Positions 1 through 8,157 of a stretch of DNA of 64,000 nucleotides are shown here, in pieces. The stretch is from Stakelama pacifica (GTDB lineage Bacteria > Pseudomonadota > Alphaproteobacteria > Sphingomonadales > Sphingomonadaceae). The notes under the pieces are model-generated. The model saw nothing but the letters and a program-made list of their open reading frames with translations. It searched no databases and had not been told where the DNA came from. Each line of letters begins with the position of its first letter. Positions within the stretch are counted from its first letter, which is position 1. Position numbers and translations under genes: made by a program. The stretch is taken from contig NZ_SNWD01000008.1 of the NCBI RefSeq assembly GCF_004361835.1, positions 62,001-126,000 of the forward strand, given 5' to 3'.

Positions 1-2
1 CG

Positions 3-308
3 CCGGACCCGGTAACCGCGATCATCGCGAGCAATGAGCAGACCGCGCTTGGCGTGATGGCGGTCGCACGCGAACAGGGGGTGTCGATCCCCGATGACTT
101 GTCGCTGATCAGCTTCGACGATACGCCGCTGGTCCGCTTCGGCACGCCCGCGCTCACCGCCGTGGCGCAGCCGATCGCCGAAGTGACCGCGCGCGCGGTC
201 GAAGCGATTATCGAGGATCGTAAAACGAAGGAGACGCTCGACCGGACGGCAGTGGTACCCGCCGGGCTGATCGAGCGCGAATCCACCGCACCGCCGCGCA
301 AGCGCTGA
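3..308 (+). CDS. LacI-family transcriptional regulator, C-terminal part
   Basis: An open frame runs in from the left edge without a start and ends at a TGA. The visible ~101 residues are the end of a periplasmic-binding-protein-like sensor domain: a 'TAIIASNEQTALGVM' segment followed by 'GVSIPDDLSLISFDDTPL', the hallmark of the second sugar-binding lobe in LacI/GalR regulators. The DNA-binding head lies outside the window, so neither operator nor effector can be inferred. It converges on hutH with only five bases between the stop codons, and nothing links it functionally to histidine use. Confidence 0.85.
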   Translation, partial: PDPVTAIIASNEQTALGVMAVAREQGVSIPDDLSLISFDDTPLVRFGTPALTAVAQPIAEVTARAVEAIIEDRKTKETLDRTAVVPAGLIERESTAPPRKR

Positions 309-313
309 CCGGG

Positions 314-1849
314 TCAGGCGAGCGCGGGCAGCGTCACCTGTACCGCTTCGCCGAGCGCACCCGACCGGACAAGTCCGGCCGCCACCGCGATGTCAGGGTG
401 GAAATGGCGGTCGTCTTTCAGCGTCGGCACCAGCGCGCGCAGTTGCGCCCGCACTGCCTCCAGCGCTTCGGACGAGGTCAGCGGCGCATGGAAATCGCAC
501 CCCTGCGCCGCCGCGAGCAATTCGATGCTGAGCACCGAATGCAGATTCTCCGCCATCCGCCCCAGCCGCCGCGCGCCATGCGCCGCCATCGATACATGAT
601 CTTCCTGATTGGCGGAGGTCGGGATGGAATCGACGCTTGCCGGATGGGCGAGCTGCTTATTCTCGGAAACCAGCGCCGCTGCCGTGACCTGCGGGATCAT
701 GAAGCCTGAATTGAGGCCGGGGCGGGGCGTGAGAAACGCGGGCAGGTTGGACAAAGCCGGATCGACCAGCATCGCCACGCGGCGTTCGGCAATCGACCCG
801 ATCTCGCAGATCGCCATCGCGATCATATCGGCGGCAAAGGCGACCGGCTCAGCATGGAAATTGCCGCCCGACAGCGCCTCCAGCGTATCGGCGAAGATCA
901 GCGGATTGTCGGACACGCTGTCCGCCTCAATCTCCAGCGTACGTGCGGCATTGGTGAGCACATCGAAGGCAGCGCCCATGACCTGCGGCTGGCAGCGCAG
1001 GCAATAGGGGTCCTGCACGCGCGGATCATCGACGCGGTGGCTGGCGCGGATCGCTGATCCGTTCATCAGCGTGCGCAGCGCATCGGCGACCGCGATCTGG
1101 CCGGGATGCGGGCGCAGCGCATGGATGCGCGGATCGAACGGCGCATCGGTGCCCTTCGCCGCTTCGGTCGACAGCGCGCCGGTGACGAGTGCTGCGCGGA
1201 AGGCGGTTTCCGCCTCGAACAGTCCGGCGAGCGCGTAGGCGGTCGAAAATTGCGTGCCGTTAAGCAGCGCCAGCCCTTCCTTCGGGCCAAGCTCGACAGG
1301 AGACAGGCCTGCGCTCTGCAATGCCTCGGCCGCGGGCATGATCTTGCCCCCGACCATGATCTCGCCCGTGCCGATCATCGCGGCGGCCATATGGCTTAAC
1401 GGAGCAAGATCGCCGCTCGCGCCGACCGACCCCTGCGCCGGGATGACGGGCAGCAATCCCTGTTCCAGCATCGCGCCGAGCAGCGCCAGCGTGTCCGGCC
1501 GGATGCCCGACGCGCCGCGGCCAAGGCTCACCAGCTTCAGCGCCATCATCAGCCGCACGATCGCACCCGGCATGGGTTCGCCTACCCCGGCGGCATGGCT
1601 AAGCACGATATTGCGCTGAAGCACCGCGAGTTCGTCATCGGCAATGCGCACGCTCGCCAGTTTTCCGAAGCCGGTATTGATGCCGTAAACCGGCTCGCCC
1701 CGCGCAAGGATGCGCTCGATCGCCTCCGCACCCCTTGCTACTGCCGCGTCGCAGGCAGGATCGAGCCGTGCACGGGCGCCGCGATAGATTGCGCGCCAGT
1801 CGGCAAGCCCGACCTTGCCGGGGGTGAGGGTCAGCAGTTTCAGATCCAT
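314..1849 (-). CDS. hutH: Histidine ammonia-lyase
   Basis: This enzyme deaminates L-histidine to trans-urocanate, the first step of histidine degradation, in the cytosol. The 511-residue product has the normal family length. It contains the '[16 protein letters not shown]' segment, whose Ala-Ser-Gly cyclises to the MIO electrophile, plus the downstream '[15 protein letters not shown]' and 'NQEDHVSM' signatures of the HAL/PAL family. The ATG lies just downstream of a palindromic operator candidate at 1873-1890, and hutC is divergent. No hutU, hutI or hutF is visible on either side, so the rest of the pathway must lie elsewhere, since the neighbouring gene to the left is an unrelated LacI regulator. 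Confidence 0.97.
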   Translation of the reverse strand: MDLKLLTLTPGKVGLADWRAIYRGARARLDPACDAAVARGAEAIERILARGEPVYGINTGFGKLASVRIADDELAVLQRNIVLSHAAGVGEPMPGAIVRLMMALKLVSLGRGASGIRPDTLALLGAMLEQGLLPVIPAQGSVGASGDLAPLSHMAAAMIGTGEIMVGGKIMPAAEALQSAGLSPVELGPKEGLALLNGTQFSTAYALAGLFEAETAFRAALVTGALSTEAAKGTDAPFDPRIHALRPHPGQIAVADALRTLMNGSAIRASHRVDDPRVQDPYCLRCQPQVMGAAFDVLTNAARTLEIEADSVSDNPLIFADTLEALSGGNFHAEPVAFAADMIAMAICEIGSIAERRVAMLVDPALSNLPAFLTPRPGLNSGFMIPQVTAAALVSENKQLAHPASVDSIPTSANQEDHVSMAAHGARRLGRMAENLHSVLSIELLAAAQGCDFHAPLTSSEALEAVRAQLRALVPTLKDDRHFHPDIAVAAGLVRSGALGEAVQVTLPALA

Positions 1850-1872
1850 GTGCTTCGCAATCTTGTAATTCG

Positions 1873-1890
1873 ATTATGTCTAGTCATAAT
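1873..1890. promoter_or_regulatory. Probable HutC operator between hutH and hutC
   Basis: ATTATGTCTAGTCATAAT is a perfect inverted repeat except for one T/T pair flanking the central CTAG. It lies 24 bases upstream of hutH in the hutH/hutC divergent intergenic region. GntR/HutC regulators bind palindromes of this size, and the site is the only strong dyad here. The assignment to HutC is inference from position. Confidence 0.6.
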
Positions 1891-1982
1891 GACCGGCAGA
1901 TGTTGCGACACATATCCGCCTGCCGAACGGGGCACCAGCCCCGGCGTGTCAGGCGGTTCCGCAAACAGGGGCCGATACGCGC

Positions 1983-2672
1983 ATGGACGACGATCTGACG
2001 CTGGACCAGCGCATACGCGGCGATATCGAAGCGCGCATTCGTTCGGGCGAATGGCCGCCGGGGACGCGCATTCCGTTCGAACATGAACTCGTGCGGCAAT
2101 ATGGCTGCGCGCGGGCGACGGTCAGCAAGGCGATGGAGAAGCTCGCGCATGCCGGGCTGATCCACCGCCGCCGCCGGGCAGGATCGTTCGTCGCGCGGCA
2201 GCAGGAGCAATCCGCCGCGCTCGACGTGCCCGACCCTGCGAAGATCGCCGCCGAACGCGGCGAGCGCTATCGCTGGAAACTGGTGCGTATGCGCAAGATG
2301 CGCGGCGCGGGCGATATGCCGGGCATGGTGCTGTTCGTCACCGGGGTGCATCTGAGCAACGATGTGCCGCTCGCACTCGAATATCTTACCGTGTCGCTTG
2401 CCACGGTTCCGCATGCGCTAAGCGCGCCGTTTCAGCGGATTTCACCCGCCGACTGGTTGCATGAGCGAATTCCCTGGACCGATGCCCGGCACCGCATTCG
2501 CGCAGTGGAGGCCGATGTCGACGATGTCGCCCTGCTCGACGTGCCGCTCTATACCGCCTGTCTGTCGATGGAGCGATCGACCTGGCGTGCGGGTCAGGCG
2601 GTGGCGCGCTTGCGTCAGCTCTATCCCGGCAACCGCTATGAGCTGGTGGCGGAATTCAGCGCAAGCACCTGA
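1983..2672 (+). CDS. hutC: Histidine utilization repressor, GntR/HutC family
   Basis: A 229-residue GntR-type repressor. Residues ~8-75 are a winged helix ('LDQRIRGDIEARIRSGEWPPGTRIP', 'GCARATVSKAMEKLAHAGLIHRRRRAGSFV'). The remainder is a UTRA/HutC effector domain ('ALEYLTVSLATVP', 'ERSTWRAGQAVARLRQLYPGNRYELVAEF'). In known systems HutC represses hut genes and urocanate relieves repression. It is divergent from hutH across a 133-base gap containing the palindrome at 1873-1890, which fits autoregulation together with hutH control. Confidence 0.93.
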   Translation: MDDDLTLDQRIRGDIEARIRSGEWPPGTRIPFEHELVRQYGCARATVSKAMEKLAHAGLIHRRRRAGSFVARQQEQSAALDVPDPAKIAAERGERYRWKLVRMRKMRGAGDMPGMVLFVTGVHLSNDVPLALEYLTVSLATVPHALSAPFQRISPADWLHERIPWTDARHRIRAVEADVDDVALLDVPLYTACLSMERSTWRAGQAVARLRQLYPGNRYELVAEFSAST

Positions 2673-2719
2673 TCCTGCACGGCTTTACAGCGGCGCGGCG
2701 GGACGTGATACTCGCCGCC

Positions 2720-3826
2720 ATGATGGAAAGGCTCACTCGCCCGCTCCGTCGGCTGTTTCTGTCGGCGCTCGTTCTCCTCACCGCTGTGGCGGCCTTCCCG
2801 GTTCAGGCGCAGCAGCCCGCGCCGCAACAAAAGGTTATGACCGTCGCGACCCGTCCCGCGCCGCCCTTCGTCATCAAGGGCGATGACGGGCAGTGGCACG
2901 GCCTCGCCATCGATCTGTGGCGCGATATCGCGCGCGATCGCGACATCGAATACCGGCTGGTCGAAACCGATCTGAAGGGCATGGTCGATGGCGTCGCCGA
3001 TGGCCGCTACGACATGAGCGTCGGCGCACTGACCGTAACGCCGCAGCGTGAGGCGAAGGTTGATTTCACCCATCCGTTTCAGAGCACCGGCTTCGGGATC
3101 GTGGTGGGAAAGGCGCCGCCCAGCTGGTTCCTGCTGCTGCGCAACTTCTTCACCTGGAGCTTTTTGCAGGCAGTGCTCGCGCTGCTCGGCCTGCTGGCGG
3201 TGATCGGCCTGCTCTTCTGGCTGGCTGAGCGGCGGCACAATGAAGCGGAGTTCGGCGGCGGCACCGCAAAGGGCATCGCATCGGGCATGTGGTTTTCCGC
3301 CGTTACGATGACCACGGTCGGCTATGGCGACAAGGCACCGCGCAGCGCGGCGGGCAAGATCCTGGCGCTGGTATGGATGTTCGGCGCGATCATCATCATT
3401 TCGACCTTCACCGGCATGATCGCATCCTCGCTGACCGAAGGGCGGCTGGCCGGGCGGATCACCGGCCCCGACGACCTGACAGGCGCTACGATCGGGTCGA
3501 TCCGGGGATCGGCGGCGGAGGAATGGCTCGACGATCGCGGGCTGGGTTTCGAAAATGAAAAGTCGATCGCGGATGGTCTGAACGCGGTGCGCGACGGCCG
3601 GATCGACGCGTTCGTCTATGACCGCCCGCTGCTCGCCTATCTGATGCGCGAGGGCGCAGCGGGTAAGGGGCTGCGGCTGGTGCCCGGCACGTTCGGGCGG
3701 CAGGATTATGCCTTTGCCCTGCCGCAGGACAGTGCGATCCGCGAACCGATCAACCAGTCGCTGCTGCGTGAGATTGAAAGCACCGAATGGACGAACAAGC
3801 TGAAACAGGTGCTGGGCAAGGAATAG
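2720..3826 (+). CDS. GluR0-type ligand-gated potassium channel
   Basis: A Sec signal (residues ~1-30 from the ATG at 2720) is followed by the first half of an amino-acid-binding bilobed domain. Next come a membrane helix (~143-169), a pore loop ending in the potassium selectivity filter TTVGYGD (~198-204), a second helix (~212-238) and the second ligand-binding segment. The 'LTVTPQREAKVDFTHPF' motif matches the conserved iGluR stretch whose Arg holds the ligand alpha-carboxylate. 'FVYDRPLL' supplies an acidic residue where the alpha-amino group is bound. This is the architecture of the cyanobacterial channel GluR0, not of a soluble ABC binding protein. A GTG at 2705 is an alternative start. 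The ligand is unknown; position just after hutC invites, but does not prove, histidine or another amino acid. Confidence 0.88.
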   Translation: MMERLTRPLRRLFLSALVLLTAVAAFPVQAQQPAPQQKVMTVATRPAPPFVIKGDDGQWHGLAIDLWRDIARDRDIEYRLVETDLKGMVDGVADGRYDMSVGALTVTPQREAKVDFTHPFQSTGFGIVVGKAPPSWFLLLRNFFTWSFLQAVLALLGLLAVIGLLFWLAERRHNEAEFGGGTAKGIASGMWFSAVTMTTVGYGDKAPRSAAGKILALVWMFGAIIIISTFTGMIASSLTEGRLAGRITGPDDLTGATIGSIRGSAAEEWLDDRGLGFENEKSIADGLNAVRDGRIDAFVYDRPLLAYLMREGAAGKGLRLVPGTFGRQDYAFALPQDSAIREPINQSLLREIESTEWTNKLKQVLGKE

Positions 3827-3845
3827 CGGGCGCTGAGCTAACCAT

Positions 3846-3971
3846 CGTCATTGCGAGCCCCGTAGGGGCGCGGCAATCCATAGCGGCGCGTGGATCGGTG
3901 GATCGCTTCGTCGCTTCGCTTCTCGCGATGACGGCCGCCTGTTCAATCCCGGCCCCCGCCGGGGGTGACGC
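3846..3971. repeat. Dispersed intergenic repeat, copy A
   Basis: Bases 3846-3933 begin CGTCATTGCGAG and end CTCGCGATGACG, imperfect inverted ends around a 'gcggcaatcca...tggatcgcttcg' core. A GC-rich palindromic unit follows at ~3949-3971 (cccccgccgggggtgacg). The same two-part arrangement recurs at 48579-48776 in another intergenic region. No coding capacity is apparent. I recognise this as a sphingomonad-type repeat, from memory only. Confidence 0.7.
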
Positions 3972-3974
3972 AGC

Positions 3975-6029
3975 TCACGCTTCCGGCAGCGCTGCTTCCA
4001 GCTCGTCGATCCACACCCGCGCGGTGCCGTCCGACGGCGCGCGCCAGTCGCCGCGCGGGGAGAGCGCACCGCCGCCCGACACCTTCGGCCCGTTGGGTAG
4101 GGCCGAGCGTTTGAACTGGCTCGTCTGAAAGAAGCGCCACAAAAAGGAGCGCAGCCATTTCGCGATTTCTTCCAGCGCATATGCGCGGCGCAGATGATCG
4201 GGAAAATCCACGGGCCAGCGGCCCGCCTCCGCATCGTGCCAGGCATGCCAGGCAAGGAACGCGACCTTTGACGGCTTCATCCCGAAACGGATGATGTGAT
4301 GCGCGAAGAAATCGTTCAGCGCATAGGGGCCGATCTTCTCCTCGGTCTTCTGAATCTCGCCATCCTCCCCGGCAGGCACCAGTTCGGGGGAAATGTCGGT
4401 ATTCAGGATCGCGCGCAGAATATCGTGCGTCGCATCGTCATACTGGCCCGATGCGATACACCAGCCGATAAGAAACTGGATCAGCGTCTTGGGAACGCCG
4501 CTATTGACCGCATAATGGCTCATCTGGTCGCCGACGCCATAGGTGCACCATCCGAGCGCCAGCTCCGAAAGGTCGCCGGTACCGAGCACCATGGCTTCGC
4601 GCTGATTGGCGAGGCGGAAGAGATAATCGGTGCGCAGCCCCGCCTGAACATTTTCGAACGTCACGTCATGCACGGGTTCGCCTGAAGCGAAGGGGTGTCC
4701 CATATCCTCGAGCATTCGCGTCGCGGCGGGGCGGATGTCGATTTCTGCGCCGGTAACGCCCAGCGCGTTCATCAGCGCCCAGGCATTGTCCTTTGTCGCA
4801 TCGCTGGTCGCGAAGCCCGGCATGGTGAAGCCCAATATGTCCTTCCTGTTCCGGCCCATCCGGTCGAACGCCTTTGCCGCGACGATCAGCGCATGGGTGG
4901 AATCAAGGCCGCCGGACACGCCGATCACGATCCGCTTCACGCCCGACGCGACGATCCGCTTGCGCAGCCCCTCGACCTGGATGTTAAAGGCTTCGTAGCA
5001 ATCCTCGTCGAGCTTTTCGGGCGTGTTGGGAACGAAGGGGAAGCGGCGGACGGCGCGCATCAGGCCCATATCGCTCCGCGCAGGACGGTGTTCGAACGGC
5101 ACCCGGCGAAAGCGCGTTTCCGGATGGCCCGCGGCGACGGCGGCATCGTTGAACGTCCCCATCCGCATCCGTTCAAGCCGGATGCGCGCGACATCGACAT
5201 CGGCCAGCACGATTTCGCTCGCAAGGTCGAACCGGCCTGACATGGCAAGCGGTTCGCCCAGCTCGTGGATCATCCCCTGACCGTCCCAGGCAAGGTCGGT
5301 CGTGCTCTCCCCCGGCCCGGCGGCGGAATAGACATAGGCGGCGACGGCGCGCGCCGAATGCGCGGCGGCAAGCATCGTCCGGTCGCGACCCTTGCCGATC
5401 ACGATATTGGAAGCGGAAAGATTGGTGAGGATCGTCGCGCCGGCCAGCGCGCCATAGGTCGAGGGCGGGATCGCTGCCCAATAATCCTCGCAAATCTCGG
5501 CATGGAAGGCGAAATCGGGCAGGTCGCTCGCCGCGAAGATCAGGTCGGTGCCGAACGGCGCGCGCTGGCCCGCCACCTCGATCTCCAGCCCGGTCAGCCC
5601 GGCGCCGGGCGCGAACCAGCGTTTTTCATAATATTCGCGATAATTGGGGAGGTGGCTTTTCGGCACCACGCCGAGAACCCGCCCGCGCGAAATCGCCACC
5701 GCGCAATTATACAGTCGTCCGTTGCGGCGGAGCGCCACGCCCATCAGCAGGGCCGGGGAGAGCGTCTCGCTCGCCTCCGCCACCCGGGCCAGCGCTGCCT
5801 CGCTCGCATCGCACAGCGCGTCCTGCAGATGGAGATCGTCGATCGCATAGGAAGACAGGTTGAGTTCGGGAAAGACCAGCAGGTCCGCCCCCGCTTCGTC
5901 CCCCTGTTTCGCCAGCGCGATCGCGGCATCGGCATTGGCGATGGTGTCGCCGACCGTCGCGACCGGCGTACAGGCGCCGACCCGCACGAAACCGTGAGTA
6001 TGCGCAGCGAAAAAGGGGTGGTTGGTCAT
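3975..6029 (-). CDS. nadE: Glutamine-dependent NAD+ synthetase
   Basis: The last step of NAD synthesis: nicotinic acid adenine dinucleotide plus ammonia from glutamine gives NAD+. The 684-residue product is a two-domain enzyme of the usual length. The N-terminal nitrilase-type glutaminase domain (~1-290) carries Glu in '[10 protein letters not shown]', Lys in '[17 protein letters not shown]' and Cys in 'EICEDYW'. The C-terminal synthetase domain has the ATP-pyrophosphatase loop '[11 protein letters not shown]' and the '[12 protein letters not shown]' segment. Its ATG overlaps the TGA of the upstream pncC-like gene (ATGA), so the two are translationally coupled and both act on pyridine nucleotides. 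Confidence 0.96.
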   Translation of the reverse strand: MTNHPFFAAHTHGFVRVGACTPVATVGDTIANADAAIALAKQGDEAGADLLVFPELNLSSYAIDDLHLQDALCDASEAALARVAEASETLSPALLMGVALRRNGRLYNCAVAISRGRVLGVVPKSHLPNYREYYEKRWFAPGAGLTGLEIEVAGQRAPFGTDLIFAASDLPDFAFHAEICEDYWAAIPPSTYGALAGATILTNLSASNIVIGKGRDRTMLAAAHSARAVAAYVYSAAGPGESTTDLAWDGQGMIHELGEPLAMSGRFDLASEIVLADVDVARIRLERMRMGTFNDAAVAAGHPETRFRRVPFEHRPARSDMGLMRAVRRFPFVPNTPEKLDEDCYEAFNIQVEGLRKRIVASGVKRIVIGVSGGLDSTHALIVAAKAFDRMGRNRKDILGFTMPGFATSDATKDNAWALMNALGVTGAEIDIRPAATRMLEDMGHPFASGEPVHDVTFENVQAGLRTDYLFRLANQREAMVLGTGDLSELALGWCTYGVGDQMSHYAVNSGVPKTLIQFLIGWCIASGQYDDATHDILRAILNTDISPELVPAGEDGEIQKTEEKIGPYALNDFFAHHIIRFGMKPSKVAFLAWHAWHDAEAGRWPVDFPDHLRRAYALEEIAKWLRSFLWRFFQTSQFKRSALPNGPKVSGGGALSPRGDWRAPSDGTARVWIDELEAALPEA

Positions 6030-6532
6030 CCGATCGCCTGTCTCAGCATTTCCAGTGCAGTGCCGATAGCGCGTATTCGGGTCGGACCGCGACCGATATC
6101 TCCATAATGTTCTTCGCGCGTCACGGTTTCCGCGCCCGACCGCGCACAGCCGAGATAGACGAGACCGGGTTCATCCTCGGGACCGCCTGGCCCGGCAAAG
6201 CCGGTCACGGCGAGCGCGATATCCGCGCCTGATGCGGCCAGCGCGCCGTCCGCCATTGCCTTTGCCACCGCAGCGCTCACCGCGCCGCAGCGGTCGATCT
6301 GTTCGGGGGCGATGTTGAGCAATTCGCATTTCGCCGCCTTGCTATACACGACGAAGCCGCGTTCAAAGGCGTGGCTGACCCCTTCGACATCGGTCAGCAG
6401 CGAGGCGAGCAGCCCGCCGGTGCAGCTTTCCGCGACGGCGAGCGTCAGGTCCTTGTCACATGCGGCTTCCAGCACATCATGCGCGGCGCGTTCGATGGAA
6501 TCGGGAATTGCGGGGCTGAGCGTTTCAGTCAT
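6026..6532 (-). CDS. pncC: Nicotinamide-nucleotide amidohydrolase, CinA C-terminal family
   Basis: The 168-residue product is a stand-alone CinA C-terminal domain, the size of E. coli PncC. It has 'AESCTGGLLASLLTDVEGVS', 'GFVVYSKAAKCELL', 'GAVSAAVAKAMADGAL' and 'AVTGFAGPGG'. PncC deamidates nicotinamide mononucleotide to nicotinic acid mononucleotide, returning it to NAD synthesis. The ATGA overlap with nadE downstream strongly supports this role over a competence function. The start at 6532 (MTETLSPAIPD) was chosen over a longer frame because the extra N-terminal residues are low-complexity Arg/Cys-rich and the family domain begins soon after it. Confidence 0.9.
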   Translation of the reverse strand: MTETLSPAIPDSIERAAHDVLEAACDKDLTLAVAESCTGGLLASLLTDVEGVSHAFERGFVVYSKAAKCELLNIAPEQIDRCGAVSAAVAKAMADGALAASGADIALAVTGFAGPGGPEDEPGLVYLGCARSGAETVTREEHYGDIGRGPTRIRAIGTALEMLRQAIG

Positions 6533-6575
6533 GCCCCGAAAATAGGGGGCTCGGCGGCCCCCGCAACAACTTCGA

Positions 6576-7298
6576 TCAGACCTTGCCCGCGAACAGCATC
6601 CGGCCTTCGCCGAGCATCGCGAACAGGGGATCGCGATGCGTCTCACCCACCGCGAAACAGCCTTGGCTGCGGCCCAGCATGCCGTGCTTTTCGATCATAT
6701 CGGCGTTGGCATACCATGCGCCGTGAATGACGATGGCACGCGCACGGGCATTGTTGTTCGTCGGGTCGAGCCCGTCGAGCCGCTGCGACTTGCCGTGCTT
6801 GCCGACATAATAGTTTGAGGTGACATAGGCCCCCTCACTGGTCGAGTTCGAATTGGGCACGTTCGAAAAGCGGTGCAGATAACCGCTGTGCGACGGGTCG
6901 GACCCGCTGCCGTGCGACACCAGCACTTCATGCATCGATCCGTCTTCCAGATTGATGACCTGAAGCCGCGGCTTGGCCGAAAAGGGCGTGAAATCGGCGA
7001 TTGCGATGACGTCGCGCTTCGCGATCGCGCTGCCATGACGGTCGAGCGAAGCGAGCGCGCGCTGGAACAGTTCGGGGCGAACCCCGGCAGGCGCGACCGG
7101 CGCCTTTGCGACGACCGGTTCCACTGCGGCCGGCGCGGGCGCTTTGGGAAAATGCGGATCGATCGCAGGCCCGGTGGCCGCGCTCTGTTCGGTCATCACG
7201 GAGCGCGCGCAGCTTCCCAGCACCATGGCGGAACCAAGCGTCAACCCCGAACGAAGAAATGCCCGCCGCGAGCGCGCATCGATATTTTCTGTATTCAT
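6576..7298 (-). CDS. Murein L,D-transpeptidase-like Tat lipoprotein (YkuD_2 type)
   Basis: The 240-residue product starts with a twin-arginine signal (SRRAFLRSGL) followed by a lipobox, LGSC, so it is probably a Tat-exported lipoprotein. The mature part resembles the 'murein L,D-transpeptidase catalytic domain family': 'VIHGAWYA' and 'GRSQGCFAVGE', with the presumed catalytic Cys in the second motif. Such enzymes act on peptidoglycan stem peptides, though activity of this subgroup is poorly established. The ATG at 7298 has GGGGGA eight bases upstream, favoured over the longer frame. Monocistronic, with flagellar genes downstream. Confidence 0.8.
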   Translation of the reverse strand: MNTENIDARSRRAFLRSGLTLGSAMVLGSCARSVMTEQSAATGPAIDPHFPKAPAPAAVEPVVAKAPVAPAGVRPELFQRALASLDRHGSAIAKRDVIAIADFTPFSAKPRLQVINLEDGSMHEVLVSHGSGSDPSHSGYLHRFSNVPNSNSTSEGAYVTSNYYVGKHGKSQRLDGLDPTNNNARARAIVIHGAWYANADMIEKHGMLGRSQGCFAVGETHRDPLFAMLGEGRMLFAGKV

Positions 7299-7445
7299 GG
7301 ACAATGTCCCCCGACTTTGTCCCCCTTTTTCGTTACCCCTGCTTATAGCAGATCGTGCGCGAAAATCACCGAACGGTTCCCCGATACGGCGCGCTTCGCG
7401 CACGGTTCATCGGCCAAAAAGGGTCGTTTCGGGGGTGAAACGCGA

Positions 7446-7868
7446 TCATAGCTGGGTATTGATGGCGATCGGGCTGGGAAGATCGGCGCGCTGCATCATG
7501 CCCCCCGCGCCGTACGACGCAGATGTCGACCCGCGCCGCCGACGCGTATCCTGTTCGATGGCGAGGATCAGGTCCTCGGCAAAGGCGATCTTGCGTTCCA
7601 GCGCGATGCCGTTCGCTTTGGCGCTGTTCGCCATGCGCTCGGCGGCCTCGGCCAGTTCGACGCGCAGTTCCGGATCGATCTCGGCCCGCCACTTGGGATT
7701 TTCGCGTTCCATCCGCGCAAGCTGCGCGTCGAGCGCGGCGGCGAGGCGGATTTTGTCGCGCACGACCTCCTCAATCTCCGCGCGCGGCGCATGTTCGTAC
7801 AGAAGTTCGGTTTCCTGTTCGGTGATGCGCGCCATTGCCTGCATCAGGTCGAGCAACTCAGCGGCCAT
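7446..7868 (-). CDS. FlbY/FlgN-like small flagellar protein
   Basis: A 140-residue, highly charged, mostly helical protein with 'MARITEQETELLYEHAPRAEIEEVVRDKIRLAAALDAQLARM' character (given here in overlapping short form: alternating Glu/Arg/Leu heptads). It is the last gene of flgI-cheL-orf, the position of flbY in Caulobacter. FlgN-type proteins are export chaperones for hook-associated proteins, and the length and coiled-coil character fit. No diagnostic motif is visible, so the name rests on synteny. The ATG at 7868 overlaps cheL by 11 bases and has a GGGAGG Shine-Dalgarno. Confidence 0.6.
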   Translation of the reverse strand: MAAELLDLMQAMARITEQETELLYEHAPRAEIEEVVRDKIRLAAALDAQLARMERENPKWRAEIDPELRVELAEAAERMANSAKANGIALERKIAFAEDLILAIEQDTRRRRGSTSASYGAGGMMQRADLPSPIAINTQL

Positions 7869-8157
7869 TTGAGGAACCTCCCTGCATCCTGATAATCTGA
7901 TCCAGCACGGCGGGGGCAAGGCCCAGTCCGCCGCGATCGGTGATCGCTTCACCCATTTTCTCGGCCAGCACGCCGCGGAACATTTCCTCGGCATGACCGC
8001 CGGAAAAATCGCCTTGCTGAACGCTTTCCATCATCAGTTTCGTCATCTGGCCGACGAACACTGCTTCGAAATCGCGTGCGGTCTTCGCATCCCTGGGGTT
8101 GGGCGCCTGCCGCGCGGGAAGCGCGGCGGCGCTTAGCGATGTGACGGGATCGGTCAT
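7858..8157 (-). CDS. cheL: Rod-binding protein CheL (FlgJ N-terminal domain type)
   Basis: The 99-residue product carries only the rod-binding half of FlgJ: 'ARDFEAVFVGQMTKLMMESVQ' and 'AEEMFRGVLAEKMGEAITDRGGLGLA', the pattern that caps the growing rod. The muramidase half found in enterobacterial FlgJ is absent; a separate lytic-transglycosylase-like gene lies at 30344-31276. The ATG overlaps the flgI stop (ATGA), so synthesis is coupled to the P-ring protein. Confidence 0.9.
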   Translation of the reverse strand: MTDPVTSLSAAALPARQAPNPRDAKTARDFEAVFVGQMTKLMMESVQQGDFSGGHAEEMFRGVLAEKMGEAITDRGGLGLAPAVLDQIIRMQGGSSNGR

